The notes: generated by a model from the sequence alone, not told the origin. Numbered from the stretch's first letter, positions 1 to 9,060 are shown. The stretch is DNA of 60,536 bases from Anaerostipes hominis (ex Lee et al. 2021) (GCF_002270485.1 NZ_NQOG01000016.1:1-60536), one strand, 5' to 3'. Translations and numbers: made by a program.

Positions 1-190
1 TGCAGACACAGTCAATACCCACCCGTTCCAGTTCAGCCTTTACCTGTTTTACTGGAAATGTAAATGGATTGGAAATCGCAAAGTCAATGACTTCAAATCC
101 CAGTTCTTTTGCCTTTGGGATGATCCATAAATCTTTTTCAAAAAAGGATTCAGTCCAAATAAAACTGTCAACTCCAAATTTATTTCTCAT
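1..190 (-). CDS. Sugar phosphate isomerase/epimerase, TIM-barrel (partial)
   Basis: Only the first ~63 codons lie in the window; the gene continues past base 1. Translation from the ATG at 188-190 begins MRNKFGVDSFIWTESFFEK and continues with LGFEVIDFAI. This resembles the N-terminal strands of the AP-endonuclease-2-like barrel family that holds D-tagatose/D-psicose 3-epimerases and related sugar epimerases. A GGAG-type ribosome site lies just upstream (AAAGGAGCTTTT read on the minus strand). It follows the cupin isomerase gene by 15 bases, so the two are probably co-transcribed with the DUF4432 gene as a three-gene minus-strand operon. The substrate cannot be judged. I infer a ketose or ketose-phosphate epimerase serving the divergent PTS/aldolase locus. 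Confidence 0.72.
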   Translation of the reverse strand, partial: MRNKFGVDSFIWTESFFEKDLWIIPKAKELGFEVIDFAISNPFTFPVKQVKAELERVGIDCVC

Positions 191-205
191 AAAAGCTCCT
201 TTCAG

Positions 206-1402
206 TTAGATGCTGGCTGGTACTTCAGGATTGTTATTTGCATAGTTTTGAAGAATTACCAGGGATTCATAAGAACTGGTGTTTTTAACTATAACGCCGT
301 TTTTTGCGGCTTTTTCAGAAACAAAAAATTCATCACCGGAAATATCGTCAAAATGGAGCAGCCCCGGAGCCTCGCATTCAAAACAGCCGAAAGTTCCGTG
401 GCCCTGTGTGATCACAGCACCATATGCAGCCTGATCAGTGAGAGTATAAGTTTGTCCAGGAAGTATAGTGACTTCTTTCGCAGCGACAAAATCATTTGCA
501 TAGGCAACCCACTTTTCAATAGCTCTATTTGATTCTGTCTTGATTTTCGGCATACGGAAGTAGGTTTCTTTATAATCAGGGCGTGTGCTTTCCTCCCAGT
601 CAATCTGAGCAAAAATAGCATCCAGGTCATTTTTTTCTTCTTCCGGAGCGCAGTCGGTCAGAAGATTATGTGGGTTTACTTCACCCATGGTTACATTTTC
701 CATGATAGTATTTACATCACTGTTCCACTGGGGTTCAAAGGTTACCACAGAGGCCGGGGCATGGATAACACCGGCCGGAGTATACCATCCTGTCCCTAAT
801 TTAATACGGTAGGCTCTGGAAAGTTCTGTGATTCTTGTATCTTTCACGTCGTAATTTTTAAGACAGTCCATAACCTCTTCTTTGGTTGTGGACGGATCAA
901 AACCAAAATAAGTCAGAGGGAATCTTCCCAGATAAGAAGAGTTATATTGCGGTGGGAAGTAGTAGGCTTCTGGCTTTCCGTGCATTCCGATTTTATTTGC
1001 GCGCTCTTCTGTCAAATGCAAATGGTGGAATAGAGGCTTGTCATAGTCATACAATTTTGCAAAAACAGGCCAGGTTCCGTACTTTTCCATCAATGTTTCC
1101 CCGATCAGGGAAGAACCCAACTCATCTACAAACTCTGAGAGAAGTATTTTTTCTTTTGTTTTTTTATCTGCAAGCACGTAGCTCATGCCTTCTGTCTCCC
1201 CGGTCTCAGGACCATTGAGAGCCTTTGTTATGGAACCGAGCCAGCGTTCGCAGATTCCTCCGCGGCTCATGCCGAGTGCATAATAGTCATCGGGATGAAG
1301 ACGAAGCCTGTGTCCCGGTTCGTTGAATCCTCTTGGCACCCAGGTTGGTGTAAGCTGTAAAATACCTTTTCCTGCTTCAAATACTTTCTTAATTGTTGAC
1401 AT
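206..1402 (-). CDS. Cupin-type sugar isomerase (mannose-6-phosphate isomerase-like)
   Basis: A protein of about 398 residues. It contains HHLHLTEER near residue 128 and the stretch GTGWYTPAGVIHAP near 205, which is typical of the metal-binding cupin core of class I mannose-6-phosphate/lyxose isomerase-like proteins. A second cupin half follows (ITQGHGTFGCFE). The reading frame opens at an earlier ATG (1406-1408). I prefer the second ATG because the AAGGAGG site lies only 2 bases from the first but 8 from the second. It sits between the DUF4432 gene (161-base gap) and the partial epimerase (15-base gap) on the minus strand, divergent from an aldolase/PTS operon. The likely role is interconversion of an aldose and a ketose (or their phosphates). 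The exact sugar is unknown. Confidence 0.72.
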   Translation of the reverse strand: MSTIKKVFEAGKGILQLTPTWVPRGFNEPGHRLRLHPDDYYALGMSRGGICERWLGSITKALNGPETGETEGMSYVLADKKTKEKILLSEFVDELGSSLIGETLMEKYGTWPVFAKLYDYDKPLFHHLHLTEERANKIGMHGKPEAYYFPPQYNSSYLGRFPLTYFGFDPSTTKEEVMDCLKNYDVKDTRITELSRAYRIKLGTGWYTPAGVIHAPASVVTFEPQWNSDVNTIMENVTMGEVNPHNLLTDCAPEEEKNDLDAIFAQIDWEESTRPDYKETYFRMPKIKTESNRAIEKWVAYANDFVAAKEVTILPGQTYTLTDQAAYGAVITQGHGTFGCFECEAPGLLHFDDISGDEFFVSEKAAKNGVIVKNTSSYESLVILQNYANNNPEVPASI

Positions 1403-1563
1403 TCTCATTACCTCCTTAAAAGATGAATAGTTTCTTTATGTCATAGGAAATCCCTGTGGAACCTCCTACAGCTTATCGTGCGCAGCACACAAATGTGTAA
1501 GGAAATTATTTAACCTCGTTAAATTACATTTGGCGCTCAAAGTGAGCAAGCCCGCTTTGTTCT

Positions 1564-2568
1564 TTATAAATAGGATTCCCATTGAGCCTTATTGGTGAAT
1601 AAATTGACCGTAACGGAAAATTCCTTCGATTCTCCAGGGGCTAATGAAAGGATATTCCCTGAGTTCTTTACCTGGTGACGGCCGTCTAAGGACGCAGTAC
1701 AAGGTTCCAGTCCCAAAACATAATCACGTTCTCCCATCATTTTCCATTGGATACTTTGAGGGAACTGGCAGGTAGGAAATTGAATCTGTATGCCTTTTTC
1801 AATTTTGGTGTTATAGACCATCATGTTTGCAGTATCCGTATTGTAAGTATGGTAAAAACATTGTTCAGAAAAATTCGGTGTGGGAGGAAGTATTTGATTC
1901 CAGGAGCTTAACCCTTTTTTTGACGTCTCATCTCTCGGTGAGACATGGGCTGAATTTATGTAGATTTCTGCATGTTCATCTAACAGCGGATAACCAAGAT
2001 TTATGTGGTAAAGATACATCAGAGGTTCTGTTTTTGAACCTTCATTCAGGATATTATCCTTCAATATAATCTGATTGGATATTTTTGAAATAGTAAAAAC
2101 GCGTTTTAATGTGAATTTTGCTCCAAAGATCTCATGATCTTTTATCAGTGCGTGAACCTCTATTTGCTTATCATTTTCAGTGTGATAGATGTAATCGGAA
2201 GGTGTATTTCCAATATTTCCATGGAGACCATGCATTTTCCCCTCATCTTCATTGGGAGAGCCAATGTTGTTAAAGCCGCATGTTGTGAGAAAACCGCAGT
2301 TAAATGATTTTAGAAAGCCGAAACCATCCTGCCCCAAAGTATAGTAAGATGGGGCTACTTCTCCTGCCACGGAAGTATAGCTTAAATTTTTCCCATCCAG
2401 GCAAAGCCGGGAAATGTCGGCGCAGCGGTCAGCGTTAATTACCAGTTCCATGCCTAATCCATTCCGTATGTGAAGCATATGCATATGATCACCTTTTCCG
2501 TGCATCAGCCGGTATTCTTCTACACCCATGATCTGTGAAGGGTGTCCAATATAGTTTTTCTGCTGCAT
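1564..2568 (-). CDS. DUF4432 / aldose 1-epimerase-family protein
   Basis: 334 residues, beginning MQQKNYIGHPSQIMGVEEYR. It has the features of the DUF4432 branch of the galactose-mutarotase-like superfamily: NADRCADIS early, GLHGNIGNTP near residue 115 (a conserved His in the mutarotase fold), and GLEPCTAS near 285. Such proteins sit in many bacterial sugar operons and are thought to bind or epimerise aldoses at C1, though few have been assayed. A strong AAGGAGG site lies 7 bases before the ATG. It is the first gene of a minus-strand operon divergent from the class II aldolase gene. The 302-base gap between them holds a palindrome and a good promoter on the opposite strand. Confidence 0.75.
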   Translation of the reverse strand: MQQKNYIGHPSQIMGVEEYRLMHGKGDHMHMLHIRNGLGMELVINADRCADISRLCLDGKNLSYTSVAGEVAPSYYTLGQDGFGFLKSFNCGFLTTCGFNNIGSPNEDEGKMHGLHGNIGNTPSDYIYHTENDKQIEVHALIKDHEIFGAKFTLKRVFTISKISNQIILKDNILNEGSKTEPLMYLYHINLGYPLLDEHAEIYINSAHVSPRDETSKKGLSSWNQILPPTPNFSEQCFYHTYNTDTANMMVYNTKIEKGIQIQFPTCQFPQSIQWKMMGERDYVLGLEPCTASLDGRHQVKNSGNILSLAPGESKEFSVTVNLFTNKAQWESYL

Positions 2569-2628
2569 AAAAACCTCCTTAATATATTTAAAGTAATATT
2601 AACCAGATAAAAGCTACAAAAGAAAGAA

Positions 2629-2648
2629 TATTTCTTGTATAAGAAATA
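2629..2648. promoter_or_regulatory. Palindromic candidate operator in the divergent promoter region
   Basis: A perfect 8-base inverted repeat, TATTTCTT-GTAT-AAGAAATA, lies in the very AT-rich 302-base gap between the divergent DUF4432 and aldolase genes. Its size and place suit a dimeric regulator acting on the minus-strand operon. No regulator gene is present next to it in the window. Confidence 0.45.
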
Positions 2649-2746
2649 ATATTTTATATAAGCTCTGGATTTAAATGAATATTAGCATATTTTTTGTAAT
2701 TTGTATATAAAAAAATAAAAATATAAAATAATATTTCATAAAAAGA

Positions 2747-2775
2747 TTGACAAATATCATAAGCAAAGTTAATAT
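2747..2775 (+). promoter_or_regulatory. Sigma-70-type promoter for the aldolase/PTS operon
   Basis: TTGACA at 2747-2752, a 17-base spacer, then TAATAT at 2770-2775 (with TATAAT directly after). The transcript would have a leader of about 90 bases before the aldolase ATG. That leader holds an inverted repeat, ACAAAGG ... CCTTTGT (about 2793-2825), which could form a hairpin. Confidence 0.7.
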
Positions 2776-2870
2776 TATAATATCAAAATCAACAAAGGTA
2801 AGATGCATCTATAAAATTCCTTTGTGAAGAGTTGCTAGAACATCCATCAAATTCAAAAGGAGATTTCATT

Positions 2871-3749
2871 ATGTTATTGAACATGAAAGATTTATTGGCA
2901 GTCGCAAATGAGAAGAATTTCGCTGTACCGGCATTTAATATTGGTACCGGACAGATTTTGAACGCAGTTGTTGAATGCTGTGAGGAAAAACAGGCGCCGG
3001 TTATTCTGGCGATTCATCCGAATGAATTGGAATTTCAGGGCGACAGCTTTATTGAAATGTGTAAGGACAAGGCTAACAAAACCCGTGTTCCTATGTGTAT
3101 CCATTTAGATCATGGTGAGACGATGGAGCAAGTACAGAGAGCTATCCGCTGCGGATTTACTTCTGTTATGATTGATGCATCAAGCAAATCATTTGAAGAT
3201 AATATTTCCATTACAAAAGAGGTGATTAAAGTCGCCCACCCGTTAGGCGTATCTGTAGAAGCTGAGCTTGGAACCATTGGGGATATCAAAGAGGATTCAG
3301 GAAACCGTGAGATCGGAGCAAAAGAGATCGTATTTACACAGCCGGAAGACGCAAAGAAATTTGTTGAGGAAACAGAATGCGATACGCTGGCCATTGCGAT
3401 TGGTACGGCTCATGGTATTTATCCGAAAAATTTTGTACCGCACTTGGAGCAGGAATTGCTGACGGAGATCAAAAATATAGTTTCTATTCCATTGGTACTT
3501 CACGGAGGTTCAGCAAACCCGGATTTAGAAATTGCAGAAGCAGTAAAACGGGGTGTTAATAAGATTAATATATCTTCTGATATTAAAGATGCTTTTTATC
3601 AGCAGACAAGAAAAACTTTGGCGGATGATGTTGTCATCAGAGAACCCTTCGATCTGTATGTTGACAGTATTGCTGCCATGAAGAAGGTTGTAAATCAAAA
3701 AATTGACTTGTTTGATGATGCGGATAAAATGAAATATTACAAATTATAA
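2871..3749 (+). CDS. Class II fructose/tagatose-bisphosphate aldolase family protein
   Basis: 292 residues from the ATG at 2871, chosen because AAAAGGAGA lies 7 bases upstream; the frame opens earlier at 2832 without such a site. Hallmarks of the zinc-dependent class II aldolase family are visible: VPAFNIGTGQIL at the N-terminus, the metal-ligand motif HLDHGE near residue 80, VEAELGTIG near 135, AIAIGTAHG near 175, LHGGSA near 208 and a NISSD phosphate-binding loop. It would cleave a ketose 1,6-bisphosphate or ketose-1-phosphate to DHAP and an aldehyde. It is the first gene of an operon with a fructose-family PTS (22 bases before the EIIA gene), so it most likely processes the sugar that the PTS brings in. 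Confidence 0.88.
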   Translation: MLLNMKDLLAVANEKNFAVPAFNIGTGQILNAVVECCEEKQAPVILAIHPNELEFQGDSFIEMCKDKANKTRVPMCIHLDHGETMEQVQRAIRCGFTSVMIDASSKSFEDNISITKEVIKVAHPLGVSVEAELGTIGDIKEDSGNREIGAKEIVFTQPEDAKKFVEETECDTLAIAIGTAHGIYPKNFVPHLEQELLTEIKNIVSIPLVLHGGSANPDLEIAEAVKRGVNKINISSDIKDAFYQQTRKTLADDVVIREPFDLYVDSIAAMKKVVNQKIDLFDDADKMKYYKL

Positions 3750-3771
3750 TATTTTTTGAAAGGAAGAAGCC

Positions 3772-4221
3772 ATGGATATTAAGAGTGTTTTAGACGACAG
3801 AGTGATCCGTTCCGATCTTTTCGCAGTCAATAAGGAAGATGCGCTTAAAAAAATGACAGAAATGTTGCAAAAGGCAGGATATGTTGATGATGCAGCCGGA
3901 TTTATTGCAGATGTTATGCAAAGAGAAAGTCTGGGTTGTACAGGAATTGGGAATTACGTGGCCATCCCCCATGGAAAAAGTCCATCCGTATCAAAAGTTG
4001 GGATCGCCATCGCAAAGCTTCAAAATGAGATTGAGTGGGAAACCAATGATGGAAAGGGAGTCAGGGTCATCTTTTTGTTCGCAGTTGGAACTGATAATGA
4101 GAATGCTATGCAGCATTTAAAACTGCTTGCACAAGTAGCAGGAAAACTGGGAAATGACGAAGTTGTTGAAAAGCTCTTAAATGCAGGTTCTGTTGAAGAG
4201 ATCAAAACGATATTTGAATAA
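3772..4221 (+). CDS. PTS EIIA component, fructose family
   Basis: 149 residues. The fold signature of fructose/mannitol EIIA is clear, with the phospho-acceptor histidine at residue 67 in AIPHGKS, preceded by MQRESLGCTGIG. Phosphoryl groups from HPr pass to this His and then to the EIIB cysteine. A GGAAG-type ribosome site (AAAGGAAGAAGCC) precedes the ATG. It is a stand-alone domain, unlike the fused FruA type, with separate EIIB and EIIC genes directly downstream, 13 and 25 bases apart. Confidence 0.9.
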   Translation: MDIKSVLDDRVIRSDLFAVNKEDALKKMTEMLQKAGYVDDAAGFIADVMQRESLGCTGIGNYVAIPHGKSPSVSKVGIAIAKLQNEIEWETNDGKGVRVIFLFAVGTDNENAMQHLKLLAQVAGKLGNDEVVEKLLNAGSVEEIKTIFE

Positions 4222-4234
4222 GAAAGGAGCACCT

Positions 4235-4540
4235 ATGAACATTGTTGGAGTAGCGGCATGTACGGCTGGAATTGCCCATACATATATTGCCAAAGAAAAG
4301 CTTGAGAATGCTGCCCGAAAGAGAGGACACAAGATTCATATGGAAACACAAGGGGTGATCGGAGTTGAGGATGCGTTAAGTTCCGGTGAGATTGAGACGG
4401 CTGATGTCGTCATTCTGGCGACGGATGTAAGCATTTCCGGAAAAGAGCGGTTTGAGGGAAAAAAGGTGGTAGAAGTGCCTACAGAGACAGTGGTCATGTC
4501 TCCTAATAAATTAATAGAGAAAATAGAGGAGCTTGTATAA
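4235..4540 (+). CDS. PTS EIIB component, fructose family
   Basis: 101 residues from the ATG at 4235, which follows AGAAAGGAG by 8 bases; the frame is open further upstream, overlapping the EIIA gene. The N-terminus MNIVGVAACTAGIAHTYIA is the classic fructose-type EIIB loop, with the phosphocysteine at residue 9 and the AHTYIA motif. It phosphorylates the sugar carried by the neighbouring EIIC at the inner face of the membrane. Confidence 0.9.
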   Translation: MNIVGVAACTAGIAHTYIAKEKLENAARKRGHKIHMETQGVIGVEDALSSGEIETADVVILATDVSISGKERFEGKKVVEVPTETVVMSPNKLIEKIEELV

Positions 4541-4565
4541 AATATCATAGAAGGAGATATATAAT

Positions 4566-5648
4566 ATGAAAGAACTGCAAATAAAAAAACATATGCTCAC
4601 GGCAATTTCATATCTGATCCCATTTGTATGTACCGCAGGTATGCTGATGGTGATCGGTAACATTGCAGGAGGAAGCTCTGTAGAAGACTTTACAAAACAG
4701 CTTGCTTTCCCTGACTTTTTGACAACCATCGGTGGAACTGCACTGGGATTTCTCCCGATCGTTATTTCCACAGGGATATCTTATAGTATAGCAGATAAAG
4801 CCGGTATTGCTCCTGGTATCATCCTTGGACTGCTCTGTAAAGATGCGGGATTTGGTTTTTTAGGGGGGCTAATCAGCGGTTATCTGGTCGGATATCTGAC
4901 TGTTTATCTGTTAAAAGTTATGAAAGTACCAAAATGGGTTGCAGGATTGTTGCCTCAGTTAATTCTTCCCCTGATCGGATCCCTGGCGGTAGGGCTGGTC
5001 ATGAAATATGTGATCGGAATTCCGATCAATGCGCTGACCAATGCGATTACAGATCTTTTGGTGAATATGCAGAACAATGCGGGTATGATCATCCCATTTG
5101 GAATATTGGTTGGAATATTGTCGGCGGTTGATTACGGCGGCCCGATCAACAAAGTTGTTTTTGTTTTTGCATGTGGTGTTATGGCAGAGGGAATCGGTGG
5201 GCCCATTGCGATTTTGATGCAGGCATCAATGATAGCGCCTTTTGGCCTGACGATTGGATATTTCTTATCTAAGATCATGAAGAAAGATATTTTTTCTAAG
5301 GAAGAAGTAGACAACTTGAAATCAGCATTTGTCATGGGATGCTGTATGATAACAGAGGGATCTTATCCCATCATTTTAAATGACTTGATTCGGATTACAA
5401 TTTGTACCGGTGTAGGTGCCGGCGTGGGTGGTGCTGTATGTGCGGCTTTGAACGTTACATCCAAGGTTCCCACGGGAGGGCTCTTTGCACTTCCGGGATT
5501 TAACCATCCGCAATACTGGCTTTTGGCATTATTGATCGGTTCCTGTGTATTTGCGGTGCTGCTTCAGTTCCTTAAAAGAAAACCTGTCAAAGGAAATGTT
5601 GAAATTGAAGAAAAAGAAATTGATTTGTCATCATTAAAGATTAGTTAA
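4566..5648 (+). CDS. PTS EIIC component, fructose family
   Basis: 360 residues, mostly hydrophobic, with about eight to ten membrane segments. Family motifs include SYLIPFVCTAGML at the N-terminus, ISYSIADKAGIAPG near residue 72, a GGPINK loop near 193 and ITEGSYP (the substrate-site ITEG-like motif) near 263. The C-terminus is acidic and cytoplasmic (about residues 340-360). A GGAG site lies 9 bases before the ATG. It is the last gene of the aldolase-EIIA-EIIB-EIIC operon. No terminator is obvious before the Pho box that follows. Confidence 0.9.
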   Translation: MKELQIKKHMLTAISYLIPFVCTAGMLMVIGNIAGGSSVEDFTKQLAFPDFLTTIGGTALGFLPIVISTGISYSIADKAGIAPGIILGLLCKDAGFGFLGGLISGYLVGYLTVYLLKVMKVPKWVAGLLPQLILPLIGSLAVGLVMKYVIGIPINALTNAITDLLVNMQNNAGMIIPFGILVGILSAVDYGGPINKVVFVFACGVMAEGIGGPIAILMQASMIAPFGLTIGYFLSKIMKKDIFSKEEVDNLKSAFVMGCCMITEGSYPIILNDLIRITICTGVGAGVGGAVCAALNVTSKVPTGGLFALPGFNHPQYWLLALLIGSCVFAVLLQFLKRKPVKGNVEIEEKEIDLSSLKIS

Positions 5649-5660
5649 CCAAATAAAGTT

Positions 5661-5715
5661 TAACGTTAATTTTACAAGGATTTAACATTATTCTCCACGA
5701 AAATCATGTAAAATA
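5661..5715 (+). promoter_or_regulatory. Pho box and promoter of the Na/phosphate cotransporter
   Basis: Three hexamers, TTAACG (5661), TTTACA (5672) and TTAACA (5683), recur at an exact 11-base period with 5-base spacers. This is the spacing known for PhoP-binding TT(A/T)ACA direct repeats in Firmicutes. A TAAAAT -10 element at 5710-5715 sits about 21 bases after the last repeat. The downstream gene is a phosphate transporter, so PhoP control under phosphate limitation is likely. Confidence 0.7.
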
Positions 5716-5768
5716 AAATTGCTGTTAAGTTATGGTGAAATGATTGTGAGACAAAGGAGAATAAAAAT

Positions 5769-7409
5769 ATGAATACAACGATTGTATTAGGACTGCTGGG
5801 AGGACTTGCCCTGTTCCTGTACGGTATGCAGATGATGGGCTCCGGCCTGGAGGCAGCTGCGGGCAACCGGATGAAACGGATCTTAGAGAAACTGACGTCT
5901 AACCGCTTTCTAGGAGTCGCCGTAGGGGCAGGAATCACAGCCGTCATTCAGTCGTCTTCCGCTACGACTGTCATGGTCGTAGGATTTGTAAATTCAGGGC
6001 TTATGACGTTGAATCAGGCAGTCTGGATCATTATGGGGGCCAATATTGGGACAACCATTACCGGGCAGCTGATTGCTCTGGATGTAGGGGCCATGGCACC
6101 GATCTTTGCTTTTGCAGGAGTTGCGATGGTCTTGTTTTTGAAAAAGCCAAAGATCCAATACATAGGACAGATCATCGCGGGCCTGGGTGTGCTGTTCATC
6201 GGAATGGACATGATGAGCACAGCCATGATGCCGCTTAGGGATGCACCTGCATTTATTAACCTGATGACAAAATTCTCGAATCCGTTGATCGGTATCCTGG
6301 CAGGGGCAGGGTTTACAGCTCTGATCCAGTCTTCCTCCGCATCTGTGGGTATCCTGCAGGCCTTGGCAGCCAGCGGACTGATCGGATTTAATAGTGCGGT
6401 GTTTGTACTGTTCGGACAGAATATTGGTACCTGCATCACGGCGATCCTTGCAGCTATCGGTACAGGGCGAAGCGCCAAAAGGACTACGGTGATTCATCTG
6501 CTGTTTAATATTATTGGTACTATTATTTTTACAACCATATGCCTGACACTTCCATTGAGTGATCTGGTTGCATCCTGGACACCGGGAAATGCGCCGAGAC
6601 AGATCGCGAATATGCATACACTGTTTAATCTTGCCACAAGTTTTCTGCTCATCCCATTTGGAAACCAGCTGGCATCTCTTGCGGTGAAGATCCTGCCGGA
6701 GAAGGAAGAAGAAAAACAGAAACAGAAGCATTTGAAATATTTAAGGACTTGGGATGCGGGTCTGGATCCCAGGATCGGAGGCGCTGCCATTCATATGGAA
6801 GAAGTGGGCAAAGAGATCCAGAGAATGCTTGAGATGGCAAAAGAAAATGTGGACGAAAGCTTCCAGTCCTTCTTAATTGGAAACAGCCACAAGTTAAAGG
6901 AAGTGGAGGAGAGAGAGGCATATATTGACTACCTCAACAAAGAAATTTCCGGGATCATTTCCAAGATGATGGTGACTGAGACCAATGAGAAGACTTCTGA
7001 GATCATCAGTCTATACTTTAAGATGACAGGAAATATCGAACGGATCGGTGACCATGCCGTCAATATATGTGATTACACAAAGATCATTGAGGAGAAGGAG
7101 ATCAAGTTTTCCCGCCAAGCCAGGGCGGAGTTAAAAGAGATGAAACAGATCTGCCACAATATGTTCCGGTATTTCCAGAGAGAGATCCAGGATACAAAGA
7201 AATGGCTTGAGGATCTTCACGAGATGGAGCGTTTTGTGGATGCAAAGACACAAGAGTTTTACGACAGCCATCTGAGAAGGATGAAGAGGGGAGAATGTAA
7301 CGACGAGGCTTGCATCATCTACTCTGAGATGCTGGTAGACTTTGAACGGATTGGGGACCACCTGTGGAATATGGCCAAAGCCATGAGGGAAATTGCAGAA
7401 GAAGTTTAG
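5769..7409 (+). CDS. Na/Pi cotransporter family protein with C-terminal PhoU-like domain
   Basis: 546 residues. The first ~310 hold two copies of the NptA/NaPi-IIb transport repeat, each with the QSSSA motif (AVIQSSSATT near residue 60 and ALIQSSSASV near 183). The last ~200 are helical and PhoU-like, with the paired signatures GNIERIGDHAVNI and VDFERIGDHLWNM. Proteins of this build import phosphate with sodium and are common in Firmicutes. GGAG lies 9 bases upstream of the ATG. A Pho box stands upstream and a terminator hairpin follows the gene, so it is a single-gene unit. Confidence 0.92.
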   Translation: MNTTIVLGLLGGLALFLYGMQMMGSGLEAAAGNRMKRILEKLTSNRFLGVAVGAGITAVIQSSSATTVMVVGFVNSGLMTLNQAVWIIMGANIGTTITGQLIALDVGAMAPIFAFAGVAMVLFLKKPKIQYIGQIIAGLGVLFIGMDMMSTAMMPLRDAPAFINLMTKFSNPLIGILAGAGFTALIQSSSASVGILQALAASGLIGFNSAVFVLFGQNIGTCITAILAAIGTGRSAKRTTVIHLLFNIIGTIIFTTICLTLPLSDLVASWTPGNAPRQIANMHTLFNLATSFLLIPFGNQLASLAVKILPEKEEEKQKQKHLKYLRTWDAGLDPRIGGAAIHMEEVGKEIQRMLEMAKENVDESFQSFLIGNSHKLKEVEEREAYIDYLNKEISGIISKMMVTETNEKTSEIISLYFKMTGNIERIGDHAVNICDYTKIIEEKEIKFSRQARAELKEMKQICHNMFRYFQREIQDTKKWLEDLHEMERFVDAKTQEFYDSHLRRMKRGECNDEACIIYSEMLVDFERIGDHLWNMAKAMREIAEEV

Positions 7410-7412
7410 TGT

Positions 7413-7442
7413 AAAGGGGAAGAGCTTTTCTTCCCCTTTTTT
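7413..7442 (+). terminator. Rho-independent terminator after the Na/Pi cotransporter
   Basis: AAAGGGGAAG, a short loop, then CTTCCCCTTTTTT: a GC stem followed by a T run, directly after the stop codon at 7409. Confidence 0.85.
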
Positions 7443-7503
7443 CTCTGAGGATATGTTATAATACTACTGTTAGAGTATTAGTGGATAAAAAGGAGAAGGT
7501 AGC

Positions 7504-8160
7504 ATGGAATACATTTTATCGCCGTCGATTTTATCGGCAGACTTCAAGACACTTGGTGACGATATCAGAAAAGCAGATGCCGCTGGGGCCCAGTGGATCC
7601 ATATCGATGTGATGGATGGAGACTTTGTGCCGAATATCTCATTTGGTATGCCGGTCATCAAAAGCATCCGCAGCGTAACGGACAAGGTATTCGATGTCCA
7701 TCTGATGGTAGAAGAGCCGGGCAGATTTATTGATGAATTTGCGGCATGCGGGGCAGACTATATAACAGTACATGCAGAGGCATGCACTCATCTTGGCCGT
7801 GTGATCCAGCAGATCAAACAAAAGGGCCGTAAAGCGGGAGTTTCGCTGAATCCTGCAACTCCGCTGAGTGTTCTTGACTATGTGCTGGATGATCTTGATA
7901 TGGTACTCATTATGTCGGTGAATCCAGGTTTTGGAGGACAGTCTTATATAGAAGCAATGGATCAGAAGATCAGGGATCTGAGAAAAATGATTACAGACAG
8001 AGGACTCGATGTGGACATTCAGGTGGACGGAGGAGTGACAGCTGATAATATCGCTCACATCAAAGACTGCGGCGCCAATGTATTCGTAGCCGGATCTGCC
8101 GTATTCAACGGAGATATTGAACAAAATATACAGAATTTATTTAAGGCAATGGAGGTATAG
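7504..8160 (+). CDS. rpe: Ribulose-phosphate 3-epimerase
   Basis: 218 residues, the usual length. All family motifs are present: [10 protein letters not shown] at the start, [14 protein letters not shown] (metal-binding His and catalytic Asp), [16 protein letters not shown] near residue 140, and QVDGGV near 177 with the second catalytic Asp. It interconverts ribulose-5-phosphate and xylulose-5-phosphate in the pentose phosphate pathway. A TATAAT element lies at 7457-7462 and GGAG 9 bases before the start. The Mrp gene begins 2 bases after its stop, so the two are translationally linked. Confidence 0.95.
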   Translation: MEYILSPSILSADFKTLGDDIRKADAAGAQWIHIDVMDGDFVPNISFGMPVIKSIRSVTDKVFDVHLMVEEPGRFIDEFAACGADYITVHAEACTHLGRVIQQIKQKGRKAGVSLNPATPLSVLDYVLDDLDMVLIMSVNPGFGGQSYIEAMDQKIRDLRKMITDRGLDVDIQVDGGVTADNIAHIKDCGANVFVAGSAVFNGDIEQNIQNLFKAMEV

Positions 8161-8162
8161 AG

Positions 8163-8984
8163 ATGAGTGAGTGTACTCACGACTGCAGCAGCTGTGTGGA
8201 AAGCTGTTCTGACAGAACGCAGTCACAGACAGATTTTATGGAACCATTATATAAAGACAGCAGTGTAAAAAAGGTCATCGGAGTTGTGAGCGGCAAAGGC
8301 GGCGTGGGGAAATCTTTGACCACAGCCTTGCTTGCGGTGGCGGCAAACAGAAAAGGTCTCCACACAGGTATTCTGGACGGAGACGTGACAGGACCATCCA
8401 TTCCTCAGGCCTTTGGTCTGCATGAGAGACTTTTGGGCAATCAGGAAGGGATTATTCTCCCTGCGCTCACAAACTTCGGCATCGAGGTGGTGTCAGTGAA
8501 CCTGATGCTGGAAGAGGAGACTCAGCCGGTGATCTGGAGAGGCCCGGTGGTGGCCGATGTGGTCAAACAGTTTTGGGGTAAGACATTATGGCGTGACATC
8601 GACGTAATGTTCGTGGATATGCCGCCGGGAACAGGGGAAGTGCCTCTGACGGTATTCCAGTCCGTGCCTCTGGATGGGATCGTTGTGGTAGCTACTCCTC
8701 AGGATTTGGTTGGAATGATTGTTGAAAAAGCAGTCAATATGGCTAAGATGATGAACATTCCAATCCTCGGAATCGTGGAAAATATGAGTTACATCAAATG
8801 TCCGGACTGTGGAAAAGAGATTTCTATTTTTGGAGAGAGCCATATAGACGGAATTGCCGAAAAGTACCAGATCCCAGTGCTGGGAAAACTTCCGATTGAT
8901 CCAAAGCTTACAAAAGCCTGTGATGAAGGCCTGATCGAAGATGTAGAAGAGCTGTATTTGGACGGAGTGATCGAAACTCTTTAA
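8163..8984 (+). CDS. Mrp/NBP35-family ATP-binding iron-sulfur carrier protein
   Basis: 273 residues. It has a cysteine-rich N-terminus (CTHDCSSCVESC, residues 4-15), the deviant Walker A GKGGVGKS near residue 41, DGDVTGPS, VDMPPGTGE near 157, and a C-terminal CPDCG pair near 218 that binds a bridging cluster in this family. Mrp/ApbC proteins carry Fe-S clusters to target enzymes. Clostridial versions often accompany hydrogenase or other Fe-S systems, though here it simply follows rpe. The ribosome site GGAGG lies inside the last codons of rpe. Confidence 0.92.
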   Translation: MSECTHDCSSCVESCSDRTQSQTDFMEPLYKDSSVKKVIGVVSGKGGVGKSLTTALLAVAANRKGLHTGILDGDVTGPSIPQAFGLHERLLGNQEGIILPALTNFGIEVVSVNLMLEEETQPVIWRGPVVADVVKQFWGKTLWRDIDVMFVDMPPGTGEVPLTVFQSVPLDGIVVVATPQDLVGMIVEKAVNMAKMMNIPILGIVENMSYIKCPDCGKEISIFGESHIDGIAEKYQIPVLGKLPIDPKLTKACDEGLIEDVEELYLDGVIETL

Positions 8985-9060
8985 ATAGCTGTTTTTAACA
9001 TAATGTCGAATTCTTTTTTTAGTTATCAGATTTTAAGTTAATATAGAATAGTATTCAATA

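Noticed and set aside
5994-6790. Long antisense frames (up to 245 residues) inside the Na/Pi cotransporter gene
   Set aside because: The plus strand encodes a full, well-conserved transporter; the antisense frames are Cys/His/Gln-rich shadows without ribosome sites.
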